A DNA stretch of 64,000 nucleotides from Bimastos eiseni. Its lineage: Eukaryota; Annelida; Clitellata; Crassiclitellata; Lumbricidae. Of the stretch, positions 49,302 to 60,600 are shown in pieces. The position numbers were made by a program, and so were the translations under genes. Each line of letters begins with the position of its first letter. Position 1 is the stretch's first letter. Under the pieces are notes generated by a model. That model worked only from the letters and a program-made list of their open reading frames with translations. It was not told the origin of the DNA and did no database searches. The DNA is taken from positions 2,955,953 through 3,019,952 of the forward strand of contig OY365809.1 in NCBI GenBank assembly GCA_959347315.1, given 5' to 3'.

Positions 49302-50048
49302 GATGGATGGAGCCAATCGATATTATATCAGCGTAACGTCGCAGTACCAGTCCAAAGTCTTGAAAAAAAGGCGGACGACGCTAAACTGAAGTTACTACTA
49401 CATCGATTTTATTGGCGCTGAACCTGGAGATCATTTTTTGTAGTCCCTCCGATGTTAACGTTCTGACAGTGCCGGTCACAAGATTGGATAAAAGAGAAGG
49501 GCGACGCAAATAATAATTGCATCGTTAAACTGAAATTGCCACGACTTCTACCTTTTGGTCAAGCGTCTTTGATAGACACCTTTATAACAGCAATGAGCAG
49601 TTTTATGTAAATGTGGGACCTGACAAAGTAAACGCTTTGACGCTTGCTGTTAAGCAGTCTAGCAACATCTTATAACAACATAGGATGGATCCAGGGTTTA
49701 ACGACAACTTGTGACAACAGAGGCCGTTGCCGTCGACAGCAATTTGCTTGGCATATTACAGCACTTGCAGCTCGTTCTAGGCTGTGCGATGAAGAAATTT
49801 ATAGTGAGCGAAAAACACCGTTGAAGGGTGCCAAAACATAGCTCTAAGAAAATCACGAATAGCTATTGTTTGACGACATAACATGAATTGTGGCGCCGTC
49901 TATGATTTACACATAATTGTGATGAATATTCTTGATCTAATGCAAATATATAATTGTACATTAATACCACAAAAAGTGCCTGACACACGAACTATTACAA
50001 GCGACAAAATTCTTAATGAAAATTTTCTATGCACGATAACTATACGTG
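49302..50048 (+). repeat. Family D composite repeat, copy 2 (~750 bp)
   Basis: Colinear with 52755-53312. Shared blocks: AGCCAATCGATATTATATCA, a short A copy (49343-49397), TTGGCGCTGAACC, CCCTCCGATGTTAACGTTCT, a second A copy (49467-49551), TGATAGACACCTTTATAACA, TTTTATGTAAATGTG, GACGACATAACATG, TACAAGCGACAAAATTCTTA and ATGAAAATTTTCTATG. A ~90-bp family B copy is inserted at 49683-49773, and a tRNA SINE starts at its right end. Confidence 0.82.
49683..49773 (-). repeat. Family B element inserted in family D copy
   Basis: GGATGGATCCAGGGTTTAAC, GACAACTTGTGACAACAGAG, GCCGTTGCCGTCGACAGC, then GGCATATTACAGCACTTGCA: the full reverse complement of the B consensus. It is absent from the same place in the D copy at 52755-53312, so B moved or was duplicated as a unit. 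Confidence 0.85.
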
Positions 50049-50290
50049 TGACACAGTGGCCGATCGGTTAGAGCGGTCAGCCCGTAACGTTCAGTGGGCG
50101 CTGAGTGAACGGGTTCGAGCCTCGTCCGGGGCATCAGTCACTGTGTAGAGGGACTTTGAGCAAGTCCTTCACTCAACATTGCTCTGCAGTACAACTGCAA
50201 TTGCGCCGTCGAGGCGTGTGTATGCACTTCTGAGCAAAAGATGTTGGAAGAAGGGCGTTATCAAATTTCGGTAATAAATAAATAAATAAA
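50049..50290 (+). mobile_element. tRNA-derived SINE, apparently full length
   Basis: A tRNA-like head with A box TGGCCGATCGG (50057-50067) and B box GGTTCGAGCCT (50112-50122), 44 nt apart as for a tRNA with a longer variable region. A ~130-bp tRNA-unrelated body follows (CAGTCACTGTGTAGAGGGAC, CACTTCTGAGCAAAAGATG, GGAAGAAGGGCG) and a (AATA)n tail. It would be transcribed by RNA polymerase III from the internal promoter. No clear target-site duplication was found. Confidence 0.86.
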
Positions 50291-50762
50291 ACCTGTCCAT
50301 ACTTTATCTTCCTTCAGTTTCCGTGTACAGTGTAAATCAACTTAAGGATGGGTGTTTGGCTTTGCATGCCATCCTTCTTTGATCCATGTTGGTGTCCATT
50401 GCAAACTTGATTTCTGTGGTTCCAGGTTTATTGTGATGGCGACCTGATCTCTTCGTGTGGCAACTCTGTCAATGGTTTTATACAGTCTATCAAGGCGGTG
50501 GTTTCGCCACTCACCACCCCACTGCACCCTGGTGCATGGAGTTGCCGCTGTAGAACTGCGACTGCCTAGTCATCAGGAACAAACCCTGCAAACATGTGTG
50601 TGAAAGAGACCCTTCATAATGAAGGGAATTCCACTATCCGTAACCTGTAGACGAGCAGGGCTGCAGTACAGCTCTGCAATGTTTTAGTAATGATTTCAAA
50701 TAAGCGTGGAATGGATAGCCCATTTAATTTCATTTTTAACTCCACCACTTCTCGGGTTCTGA
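50291..50762. other. Non-coding stretch
   Basis: A 61-codon minus-strand frame (50342-50527) has no recognised similarity. Confidence 0.4.
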
Positions 50763-51058
50763 AAGTGCCAATCCCAAGCCTGGATAAAGGAGGAGGAGGA
50801 GGACGACCCTAATCATCTATGTTACCACACAGTGTCGTTGAACTGAGACTAATGCTACTACACACAGATTTGTTAGTTGCACTCTTTAGACACCCATCAA
50901 AACAGATGCAGACATTTATATATACATATATGTATGACAGGGTTTACTAAATTATTTGATGAGCTGTAGGTGCTGTAATACGCCTTGCAAATTTTTGTCG
51001 ACGGCAACGGCCTCTGTTGTCATAAGCTGTCGTTAAACCCTGGGTCCATCTATCCATC
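50763..51058 (+). repeat. Complete A - AGACACC motif - B composite
   Basis: Family A at 50763-50852 (AAGTGCCAATCCCAAGCC, AAAGGAGGAGGAGGAGG, CACACAGTGTCGTTGAACTG), motif TTTAGACACCCATCAAAAC at 50885-50903, and family B at 50963-51058 (GCTGTAGGTGCTGTAATACG to TGTCGTTAAACCCTGGGTCC). This clearest case shows A, motif and B as ordered parts of one ~300-bp unit. Confidence 0.82.
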
Positions 51059-51503
51059 AAACGCAGCTCCCAGAACATGAGGTAAACTCCATTATGTAGT
51101 CAATATAGAGCATTCAAACATTTTAGGTAATTCTTCTATTCAGTTGTCGTTATTATAGCATATTAATAAGTAGATCAATTAGACAAAATCTTTGTCGGTT
51201 CTATATTGCAATAGTTTTTTAAATGCCCCCCTCCGTCACTTGAAGGCCAATATTATTACAGATAGCAAAGAAAAAGTTGATAAACAGAAGAACATTTTCC
51301 ACTCATAGATATGCTTTTTGAAAGATCAGAAGGGCGAATCAGAAGCAAATTTTTACGAAATAATTAGATGAATGGCAGAAAAACCTATGCAACATTTGGC
51401 GTGTTATTAATAAAAATTATATTTCAGAGCAATGTGGATGAATTCCATTTTGATTAAGTGATGCGTGAGAATAAATTTACTAAACGATTTACTGGATATA
51501 GAG
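51059..51503. other. A+T-rich non-coding stretch
   Basis: No feature supported. Confidence 0.5.
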
Positions 51504-52013
51504 TATCGCGCCAATTGATCCCCGTCAGTTGATCCGTCGTCAATTGGTCCCCTAGCCAATTGATCCTCTCGTCAATTGATCCCCTCAAATCTCTAGGCTG
51601 CGCGTCACAGAGTTGTAGCTGACACTGTTAATAAATAAATAATTGATTCCATAGATATGCAAAATAACAAATCAATGCTTAGGTTTCGTGTCACTCAGCG
51701 CTTTAACCGCTTACGGCCGTTCGGAGATTCTTTTATCTCAAAGCAATAGCTCATTTACCCCTTCCATAGACGCATATGCTTAGGACTTTATGCTGATAAG
51801 CTAATCATATCATGACTCTCAATTACACATTTGTAATTTTTTTATTATTTTAACATTTCGTGCTCTTTTACAATGTTCTTTTAATAAATGGAGAAGGTCG
51901 CAAGTGGAACATGAATGTTGTATCACTTGGTCTGAGTTCAATAGGCAGGGGATCAATTGACGAAGGGATCAATTGATTAGGTGACCAATTAGCAGCGGAT
52001 CAAAAGACGTATA
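51504..52013. mobile_element. Foldback-like element with CAATTGATCC arms
   Basis: The left arm (51504-51585) is four to five units of the type GTCAATTGATCCCC. The right arm (51947-52013) is the inverted equivalent, beginning AGGGGATCAATTGACGA and aligning over ~63 bp at roughly 85% identity by eye. The interior of about 360 bp has no coding signal. Long, internally repetitive inverted arms are typical of foldback-type or other non-autonomous DNA elements; I cannot assign the family and see no clear target duplication. Confidence 0.72.
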
Positions 52014-52164
52014 ACCGGATTTAGGGATTGACTTGGATTTTAAGATAAAGTCTTCAGAAACACAATGCATGGACTATTTTAAGAACCATTATTTAGCTTC
52101 GCTCGATATTGAGATGATTACGTAATATGAATTGCTTATTCCAACCTCGCTTGATGAGGGTTTG

Positions 52165-52755
52165 GATAAATTAGCCAAAGAATTGCTATCGCTTCGATAG
52201 AACCTGTATCTAGACAGCCGTCGGAGATAATAAACTGATAATTTCTAACTTGTATAACTTGAGACGCTCTCATGGATAGCTTGTATAACTGGTGGAGAAA
52301 ATAATACGGAAAATTATAGGACTTTCTCATACCCTATCATCCTTCATTTTACAGAAAACCAATATTGAGATACGATCCATGTTAATTGGTCCCTTCTTGG
52401 ACACCTTTCAATCACAGCCAATCATCATTATATTAACTATACTGCGTTTGGTTTTTCACTTCAAACCTCACTTTGCAAAATTTAATAAATGAGCCCGTGA
52501 ATTGCTATCGATTCGATATAACCTGTGCCAGTGTACCTAGACAGAGGTCGGAAATAATAAACTGTTGATTTTTAACTGATAAAATTCCAGACGCTCTAAA
52601 AAGTGCAATAGTAATGTCAGTTTGCAACCTACTGGAAAAATTTATTCAGAAAATTATGGGCTTATCCCATACTTTATCACCCTTCATTTTGCTTGAAAAC
52701 CAACATTGAGACACGATCTATGCTTAGTGTTCCCTCTTAGACAGCTCTAAGCCAG
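52165..52755 (+). repeat. ~330-bp direct duplication
   Basis: 52170-52420 and 52499-52750 are diverged direct copies. Shared blocks: GAATTGCTATCG(C/A)TTCGATA, CTAGACAG(C/A)CGTCGGAGATA, AAACTGATAATTTYTAACT, GAGACGCTCT, GAAAATTATAGG, CCTATCATCCTTCATTTT, GAAAACCAATATTGAGATAC and GTCCCTTCTTGGACACC. The second copy runs directly into the family D unit at 52755. Confidence 0.85.
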
Positions 52756-53311
52756 AGCCAATCGATAAAATATTAGCGTTACTCTGCAGTGCCAGTCCCA
52801 AGCCTTGATGCTTTCACACAGTGTCGTTAAACTGAAATTACTACTGCTTTTCTTGGCGTTGAACGTGTAGTTCATTATTGGTAGACCCTCCGCTGTTAAC
52901 ATTCTGACAGTGCCAGTTTCAAGATTTGATAAATGAGAAGGACGACTCAAATGATAATTGCATCGTTAAACTGAAATTGCCACCGCCACTCTATTTTGAA
53001 AATGCGCTTTTTATAGACACCTTTAAAACAGTTTTATATAAATGTGAAATTTGGCCGTTGATGCATTGAAACTGCTTGTTCAAATCAAACAATTCTATGG
53101 AGCGCGAAAGACACCATTGAAATGTGTCAAAATAAAGCTACTAACAAAATTAAGACTAGTTGTTATTTGGCGACATAGCACTGTCTATGATACACATATC
53201 GTGACTAATATACTTGGTCGGTTGCAAATATCTAATATACCACAAGAAATGTCTAGCACACGAGATATTACCAGCGACAAAACTTTAATGAAAATTTCCT
53301 ATGTATTATAG
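52756..53311 (+). repeat. Family D composite repeat, copy 3
   Basis: AGCCAATCGATAAAATATTA, A copy 1 (52786-52848), CCCTCCGCTGTTAACATTCT, A copy 2 (52907-52983), TTATAGACACCTTTAAAACA (53012), GTTTTATATAAATGTG, GTCAAAATAAAGC, ATACCACAAGAAATGTC, ACCAGCGACAAAAC, AATGAAAATTTCCTATG. Same order as 49302-50048 but without the inserted B element and SINE. Confidence 0.84.
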
Positions 53312-54166
53312 TATGGCTGCTCTCCGATTAATTATTTTAATCGCAATTAATCGCGCGATTAATCGCACATTCATCGACATATTCACTTTACCGGCCTGTT
53401 ATGTCGATAAGCGGTCGATTAATTACAACAGTTGTCTAATTGTCCACTGTGAACATGATTTAGACTTAATTCTGGACAATTCTTGGGGTCGAGCGATGAA
53501 ATATACGGTGTTAGAAGTTCGCGTTTTTAAGGTGTTCAACATCCAACATGGGGACATATTTTTCATTAATATTCATAGTATAGATTTGCCCCACATGGTC
53601 AAAGACAATGGTCCTTAGTGTGATAATCATTAGGACATTAATACCTGGATGTCATGACTTCTACGTCAAGCAGCCTAGTGCTATCATTAATTTGGACACC
53701 TTTTACAAGTATCTTCCTACTGTTATATCATTCTGTCAAACGTCTCAACATCGTTGGGCAATAAAAAAGGCTGCAAAAATTACCAAATAATTAATCGATT
53801 AATGGGCAATATATTTTAACGATTCAATTTTTGTTAAAAGCTTATAAGTTGGATTTTTACCCATCGCTAACATACACCGGAGCTCTTGAAGCAATGACAT
53901 AAACAATAGACTGCCATTTTGCGTCGGATAGTAATTGAGCATTGAAACAGAAACATGTTTTATGGCGATTACATGAACATTTTGGATTAAAATTATTGAA
54001 TAACGGAAGTATCGAATATGCTGATAACGTTTCTTGCATTCATTTCGACAATTCGTTGACATACCTTGGATCTAACGAATAGCGTATTAATCGAAGTTGG
54101 CTATTAATTAATCGTTAATTTTTCAATAGTTAACTATTAAAATTACACTAATCATTACCAACCCTA
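53312..54166. mobile_element. hAT-like element, ~855 bp, non-autonomous
   Basis: Left end TATGGCTGCTCTCCGATTAA, then TTATTTTAATCGCAATTAAT and CGCGCGATTAATCGC. Right end read inward: TAGGGTTGGTAATGATTAGT, then GTAATTTTAATAGTTAAC. The TAGGGYTGG ends with ATTAATCG subterminal repeats are characteristic of some hAT groups. It sits exactly at the right end of D copy 3. Flanking octamers do not match. Interior open frames (for example 53608-53790) are unassigned, and no complete transposase is present. Confidence 0.62.
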
Positions 54167-54340
54167 GTAAAAAATCGTCTAACCCATTGCTATATTCTTT
54201 AATCGTGCAGTAAACTGCGTCTCCAATTGTAGGATGTAAGATCACTTAGACGTTAGACGTCACGCACGCTTATGTAGCAGCTAACTATCACTTATGAAAG
54301 GTGTTTAAACTGTAGTGTCCATTCTATGCCAGCCTGGGGG
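54167..54340. other. Non-coding stretch
   Basis: No feature supported. Confidence 0.5.
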
Positions 54341-54415
54341 GTTAGCCAGCTGACAGATGCTGCAGATACTCCCACCGATCACTGCAAACCCTAACCATGT
54401 GCGGCACAGTCCACT
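54341..54415 (+). repeat. Dispersed repeat family E, copy 1
   Basis: GTTAGCCAGCTGACAGATGC, TGCAGATACTCCCACC, ATCACTGCAAACCCTAACC, ATGTGCGGCACAGTCCACTG. Closely related to 56234-56320. Likely a fragment of a LINE or SINE; family not recognised with certainty. Confidence 0.7.
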
Positions 54416-55754
54416 GATACAAAGCGAGAATCGATGTACTCTCCCCGACTTAAGCTTATAAGGTCCATGAATTGATAGTGCCACAAAAGATGATAGTAAC
54501 TTTTCGCCTCGCTAAATAGGCCTATATATATATAATGCTTATTTGCCCAATTAAATCTGAGTGCTTTCTGTCTATTTCAAAATTGCCCCATAACTGCTAC
54601 CGTGTATGCAAATCCAGTTGAGGCTGTGTCATCTTAACGTGTTTTATTTATTGTACCATATTGTATTTTGCTGCATCATCTCCAACACCTTTAAAACCGA
54701 CATTTCCGTTGCTATATATACCAAAATGCATTAAATGGTCGATAATAATCCACATTTTACGTGGACATAACAACAGTTTTCTTATTGTTTCACCATTATT
54801 ATACAAATGTAGGTAAAAAGTTCTCTGTGAACAATGTATATAATTTATTCATCATTATTCACTTAGTTATAAACTATTAGAATCAGAATGAGAATAAAGT
54901 TTTCCCTAAATACCATCTAGTGTTACACAGAGTAATAAATAAAGCAATAATGAAAAACCCTTTTGACGAATTGAGTATATTCAATAAGGTGGTAAAGTTA
55001 CTAGACTGTCGAGTAAAGTTACTCGAATGTCGTTCTCGACAGATCCAGTGCCAGAGGGATGCCTAAACGTAACGTCTTCTAACACCTGCGTGAGATTGTC
55101 ATGGCATCGAGGCCCGTATATTGCTACCCTCATTGCCTGTCGTCACTCTTCTACTACGACGCTACGTCGATCAATAACTTAAAGACTTACATTGACTACT
55201 GTGGACGTTGACGTCTTTCATAAAAATAACTATCATTTCGTTGTTCTAACGGCCCAAGCCACATTTTACTATTCCGTCCCATTTATCGGTCTACAACAGT
55301 GATATAGCATTTGATACACAATTTTAAAGGTGTCTAAAGCGAGCATGTTTTGGTAAACCCGCTGTGTTTTCGATAATTAAATTGTTCATGTCATAACGTT
55401 GATAGAATATTGTAAAGGTCAATCAATCAATCAAAAATACTGATACTTGATCTGTAGGGTCAAATGTCATTGGTCATTTATTACAAATAAAAGGTGTCGT
55501 GTCGCGTCGAACCATTTAGCGGTAATCTTTTTTAAAAAGACTGTTAGCTGCGTTTGCCTCTTCGTCGCTTTGATTTTGCGATCGTTTTCCGATGGTTTAA
55601 AAACGCATTTAAACGTACGAGTGACCAAACACGTTGACTTTGGAAAGACGATTTCGAGCAAGAAGAAAGATTTCATTCGTCATAGATACATGTAGTTGGT
55701 GATGTATCCGTGTTGACTCTTCCAAAATGAATCTGAACTGAAGCGAAACCTTCC
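54416..55754. other. A+T-rich non-coding stretch
   Basis: Contains reverse TTTTAAAGGTGTCTAAAGC (55323-55341) and a short (AATC)n at 55421-55433. No gene supported. Confidence 0.5.
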
Positions 55755-55784
55755 GAAAATGGCTCGCCTTGATGAGCCATTTTC
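55755..55784. repeat. Perfect 11-bp hairpin
   Basis: GAAAATGGCTC and GAGCCATTTTC separated by an 8-nt loop (GCCTTGAT). The context shows no poly-T or gene end, so its role is unknown. Confidence 0.85.
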
Positions 55785-56233
55785 TGACTTAGTTATGGAT
55801 TTACTGATTTGTGAAATGATCTGTTGCTAGTAATAACTCAATTGAGAGGTCGGCGGTTTAAAGCCCTCTATGGACGGATGTTGGTTATACATTATTTGCC
55901 ACTTCAGCGTCTGTAGTAAAACAATCTATGATGAGGACACCGACTGTACATTGTCGGTGGGAAGATGGCACGGCGAGGGAGACGGACTGACCAATCGCAT
56001 TGGAATGCCCGTGCTAAGAAAATGAACAATACAAATATTTTAATTGACAAATTGTATGTGGGCGATTTTCCGCTTATTGGAACCCTCACTAAAGAGAAAA
56101 AGACACGATAAAGCAAGAAGAAAAAACATCAATAAAACAATCTGAATCGGTATGTGACATGGCATTGGAAGAAACTGCCGATCCAGATGAAGATTGAGAT
56201 ACATATTTAGAAATACTTAAATGTTTGCCCCTC
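55785..56233. other. Non-coding stretch
   Basis: AACTCAATTGAGAGGTCGGC / GGTTTAAAGCC near 55836-55866 looks loosely tRNA-like, but its box spacing is too short. No gene supported. Confidence 0.4.
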
Positions 56234-56320
56234 GGGTTGAGCAGCTGACAGATGCCGCCAATACCCCACTGTTTAACGCCATCACTGCAAACCCTAACCG
56301 TGTGGAGGCAGTCGTGTGAC
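56234..56320 (+). repeat. Dispersed repeat family E, copy 2
   Basis: GGGTTGAGCAGCTGACAGAT, GCCGCCAATACCCCACTG, AACGCCATCACTGCAAACCC, TAACCGTGTGGAGGCAGTCG, TGTGACATG. Fuller than the copy at 54341. Confidence 0.75.
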
Positions 56321-56539
56321 ATGAAAAACGATAATCAATAATATTGATATTCGCTTATTATACTCTCTTCAGCCCAGAGACCACGCATGAACATTGCCGT
56401 AAACAGATAATAATTTTACCTCGCCTTTTCTGTAAAATTATGCTACCACGTCCCTGTCCATGTAGAATGTATTGATAATGTTTAGCCTATTGTTATTATT
56501 AATTGTATATATTCAAGGCTATATAAAGCTGTTCTAGTT

Positions 56540-57697
56540 CAGTGGTTCTTAAACTTTTTGATGCCAGGGACCAGCAATGACTTTCTAAAACTTGTTGCGG
56601 ACCACTAGCACCAAACGTGAGAACACGTTGGTGTACGTAGGGAAGTCTAAATGGACAGACGAGCGCCGTATCCCCCTCCTCATGATAGGTAGTCTGGGGA
56701 GCGTTGTAAGCTTACCCTGTTTGATTTCATAATTTGGCTGTTGAAATGTAATAAGACTAAATTGTAAATATCATTTTTGATGTTGTGATTATGTAAGTAT
56801 ATTAATACAAAAGTAAAAAAGTTATTTGCATGAATATTATTGCTAGCAAAAATTTAATAGGCTGTACCATTGTAACAGCTACAACCAAGTAGGTGAAAAT
56901 TAATGAAAGTTTTAAATTGTTCAAGTATACAAAATTTAATGGTATAACATCTATTGATTTTACAAATTGCACAGCAAACCAATAGGTTTTTCATAAAATT
57001 AAAAAATAAACAGTGGCAGTAATCATAATTAAAGACGGATGCATACTTTAAAAATGCTCAATCATATGTATTTTCGTCTCAATTGACGCTTCCTCGATTT
57101 CAATGTATTGCTCACAATAATAATTATTGCAGGGCCATTATTATCGTTTTCTTCTTCGGTTTCACTGTCTGATTGGTCTCGCTTTTTACCCCAAGATTTT
57201 TATTTGTGTTCTTAAAACAGTCCATAAATGATTGTTTCTCTTTACTCAGAGCTATTTCTTATTTATTTATTTCAATTTTAGAATTCAGCGATTATTAACC
57301 TTGTAGTCCTACAGAATATGCATTAATAATTAAAATAAAGAACCTTCTGCTACAACTCGTCATCTACCAACTTGATATATCGCTCATCTTCCAAAGACTA
57401 TTTGAATTAAAATTAAAGACAGATAAAGCATTACCAATACATTTATCTGTTCACAGGGTCCACTGGCCACAGTGCCAGACAACTTTTATGCCTTTAAGAA
57501 TTTATGTCGTCTTCTCATGTTTTAGTTTGTAATTTAGATTTAGTTTAATTGTAAACTTTTGGAAAAAATTAAATTCATGTTAAATTAGTGTTAAAGAATT
57601 ATAAAAATTATTTGTTCTATCAAGCATTTTCGCGGACCACTGACCAGAGCTTCGCGGACCACCAGTGGTCTGCGGACCACCACTTTAAGAACCACTG
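56540..57697 (-). mobile_element. hAT transposon copy with perfect 8-bp TSD
   Basis: The 1158-bp element starts CAGTGGTTCTTAAACTTTTT and ends ACTTTAAGAACCACTG, with GCGGACCAC words repeated just inside both ends. It is flanked on both sides by TTCTAGTT (56532-56539 and 57698-57705), an exact 8-bp target-site duplication as produced by hAT transposases. Only a degraded N-terminal transposase-like segment is visible inside, so this copy is non-autonomous. Confidence 0.93.
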
Positions 57698-60600
57698 TTC
57701 TAGTTGACTGCTTGACTCTGCTGTCATTATTATAAATTAATTGACATGTCTACATTAGGGCAATTAGACAAATCTTCATCGTTTATTGACAAGTATGAAC
57801 ATGTTTCTCAACAGTTAGTAACGTAATGACGGTGTTGAGACATCGATAGAGCTGTAAAAATCACTCGTGTATAATTGACATTGAAATAAAACTACGAAAT
57901 AACGCCGTCATGTCCCTAATAAAAATCATAGTTCGGTAACGTTCATTGAAATGATAAATTCATATAATCTCCACTCACTTTAACAGAGACTATCACAGGA
58001 TGTGGTTATGCTACATTAAACGAAGTCTCAGATGTTAAGAGTAGAGGACATAATCAATGATACCGTTGAATCGCTAAAATCCACCTTATAGACTGAAAAT
58101 CGCAGTCTATACATTAATAGAACTGAAGCAGTGCCAGTCCCAAGCCTGGATTAAGGAGGAGGGCGACACTAATGATCCTTGTTATCACACAGTGTCGTAA
58201 AACTGCAACTGCAACCACCAAACACAAAATTAATTGAATCGATGACTCATACTCTCCAAAATCAAGACTTGATATTGTTAAACGACATTTAAAAAATGTG
58301 GTGTTGTCAATGATAACACATTTTGTGATGAACTTTCATGGTTTTCTGCGAGTTTACAATATTGCACAGTAATTGTCCCAAGCGAGAAATATTAATGAAA
58401 ATTATCAATGCAAATAATTCATATAGGGATCCATCGTTCACCAATATCTTCTAGCAGCAAAGGCCGTTGTCGTCAACAGATATAATTCTGAACAGATGAG
58501 ACGGAGAAGGATCATCAGTAGAGTGATTCTTGCGATGCCCAAGACTTGTACAGAGGAAGTAGATCACTGTTGTCCAAATAACCTATCCCAGTTTCTCAAA
58601 AAAATTCGATGTGAAAAAATAACACTGGCTATCGGCCAATGGCTTGAGGGAATAGAGGGGTCATCACGGCCGCTTACTTATTGATTTGATGATTGAAGAC
58701 TGTAAGGCACTTCCTCGACGGGAGGTCTTACAGACTATAGAGTGAGGAACGGTAGAGGATTATCCATCGATTCATAGATGAGGAATGGAGGTATCGAGCC
58801 CAGTTCCGATGACTTAGGTGGATAGGAGATGATCAGGCGACGAAATAATAATGGTTAATCTCTCTTAGAGCATGCTCGCTTAGACACCTTTGAAATATTC
58901 GATTTTAATGCTATAATATACAGAAATTTTATTAACGCCATAATCATGCATCTCTATAGATTAATGTAGAATTACGTGGATTCTATATTGAATTCAATTT
59001 ATCAATTAGTCAATCAATCAATCAACCAATCAATCAAACAATCAATATATTTTATTAACCAACCAGATTAACAGCAATAACATAATTCGTCCAAGGTTCC
59101 GATGACATTGGTAACAAGTGGGGGTTCTTGAAGGGATCTAGATCCTGCTAGCTAGGATCACCCAAGGTACTGATTAATTATACATTGAAGACAGTCGATT
59201 AACATATTTCCCAATATGATGAACAATTTCAGTTAATCATACGCATAATTCAATTACGACTTGATTGATTAGCATTTTGTCTGAACTAGCGACATGAGGG
59301 CATGATAACACAATAATGCCAACATATTTGGTTTTAAATATTAACGGAGCATAATACTAGCATAACAACAAAGGTTTTGTTAAGTACTAACAGAGCCAGC
59401 TATTGATTTCTACTCACTATGTTTGCGCGTAGCCTCTTTTTGAATTCATGTCGACTATAAGATTGCCTAATTTGAGAAGGAATTGTCTTAAGATATTAAT
59501 TTAATAAGTAATTATTCATCATTACTTCGTCAGGAAGTTAGATTGACCAATTAGATGCAGGCATAATTTAAAATTAAAGTCACAGAATCTCTATAGTCCC
59601 ACTTTTCGCTATGCTGTCTCTAATGTATGATTGTATTAATGTAATTTTTTTTGTACATAGCTGACTTGCCTTTTTGATATGGTAAAAGTCTTAAAGGTAA
59701 GGTCAGCGGTAGTCGCAGGCGTAAACTGTCGTTTAACGGAGAAAGCAATATTCACCGTATTTCTCCGTAAACGTATTAGATTGTAAGTAAAATGCATAAT
59801 GTAATATCACTACCTTGTCAAAAATGCCAATAATTCACTAATTCGAAACACGTATAATTTGAAATCAAAATAAAATAATTCACTTACTGCACCGTTTGGC
59901 TATGGCAAAGTAGATAATTAACTAAAACGACCTTATGTTATCGCTGTGCAAAACCAATTTAGCTCTTTGATAAGGTGAATGGTAAGGTGCTATGTCGTTC
60001 AAAATGGAATTGCGCTTCACCGTGTTTTCCGTGAGCGCATAAGAACATGTCGTGTGTATTATTATAATATGATTGAGGTCAACAAAAACACCATTTTAAA
60101 GATAATATCACCGACAACATATATTTCTCATACCGTTTAATCAGGAGATAGTTAGAAAACAAAGATAACTGGCGACGCCCTCCTCTTTGTCAAGCTATAG
60201 CCTAGCACTGTCAGCGATTAAGCAATGACTCCTGTATGTTATACAACATGAATAGCTGTTAAATTACAATGACACTCGAAATATGTTTGCCAATTGATCA
60301 ACCATTTTGACGGCGAATTTATTTAAAAGTTAAGTGCAAAGGTTAGCTGAAATAATTATTTATGACAAACCTTTACGAATAGAGGACAATAATGTGGATA
60401 TCATAATAGCGAAATGCTATTAATCATACAAACGCGCCAACATGTTATACATCTTCTTTAGCCAACGCCGCCGCCTAGCGACATCGATCATGTACTAGGC
60501 AACGTTACTGGCAGATGCGGGTATCGAACTCAGTTCCATAGTTCTGGGCCGTAGTATTTTATCTATAATGTTTTGCCTATATGTTTTGCCTATTTATCGC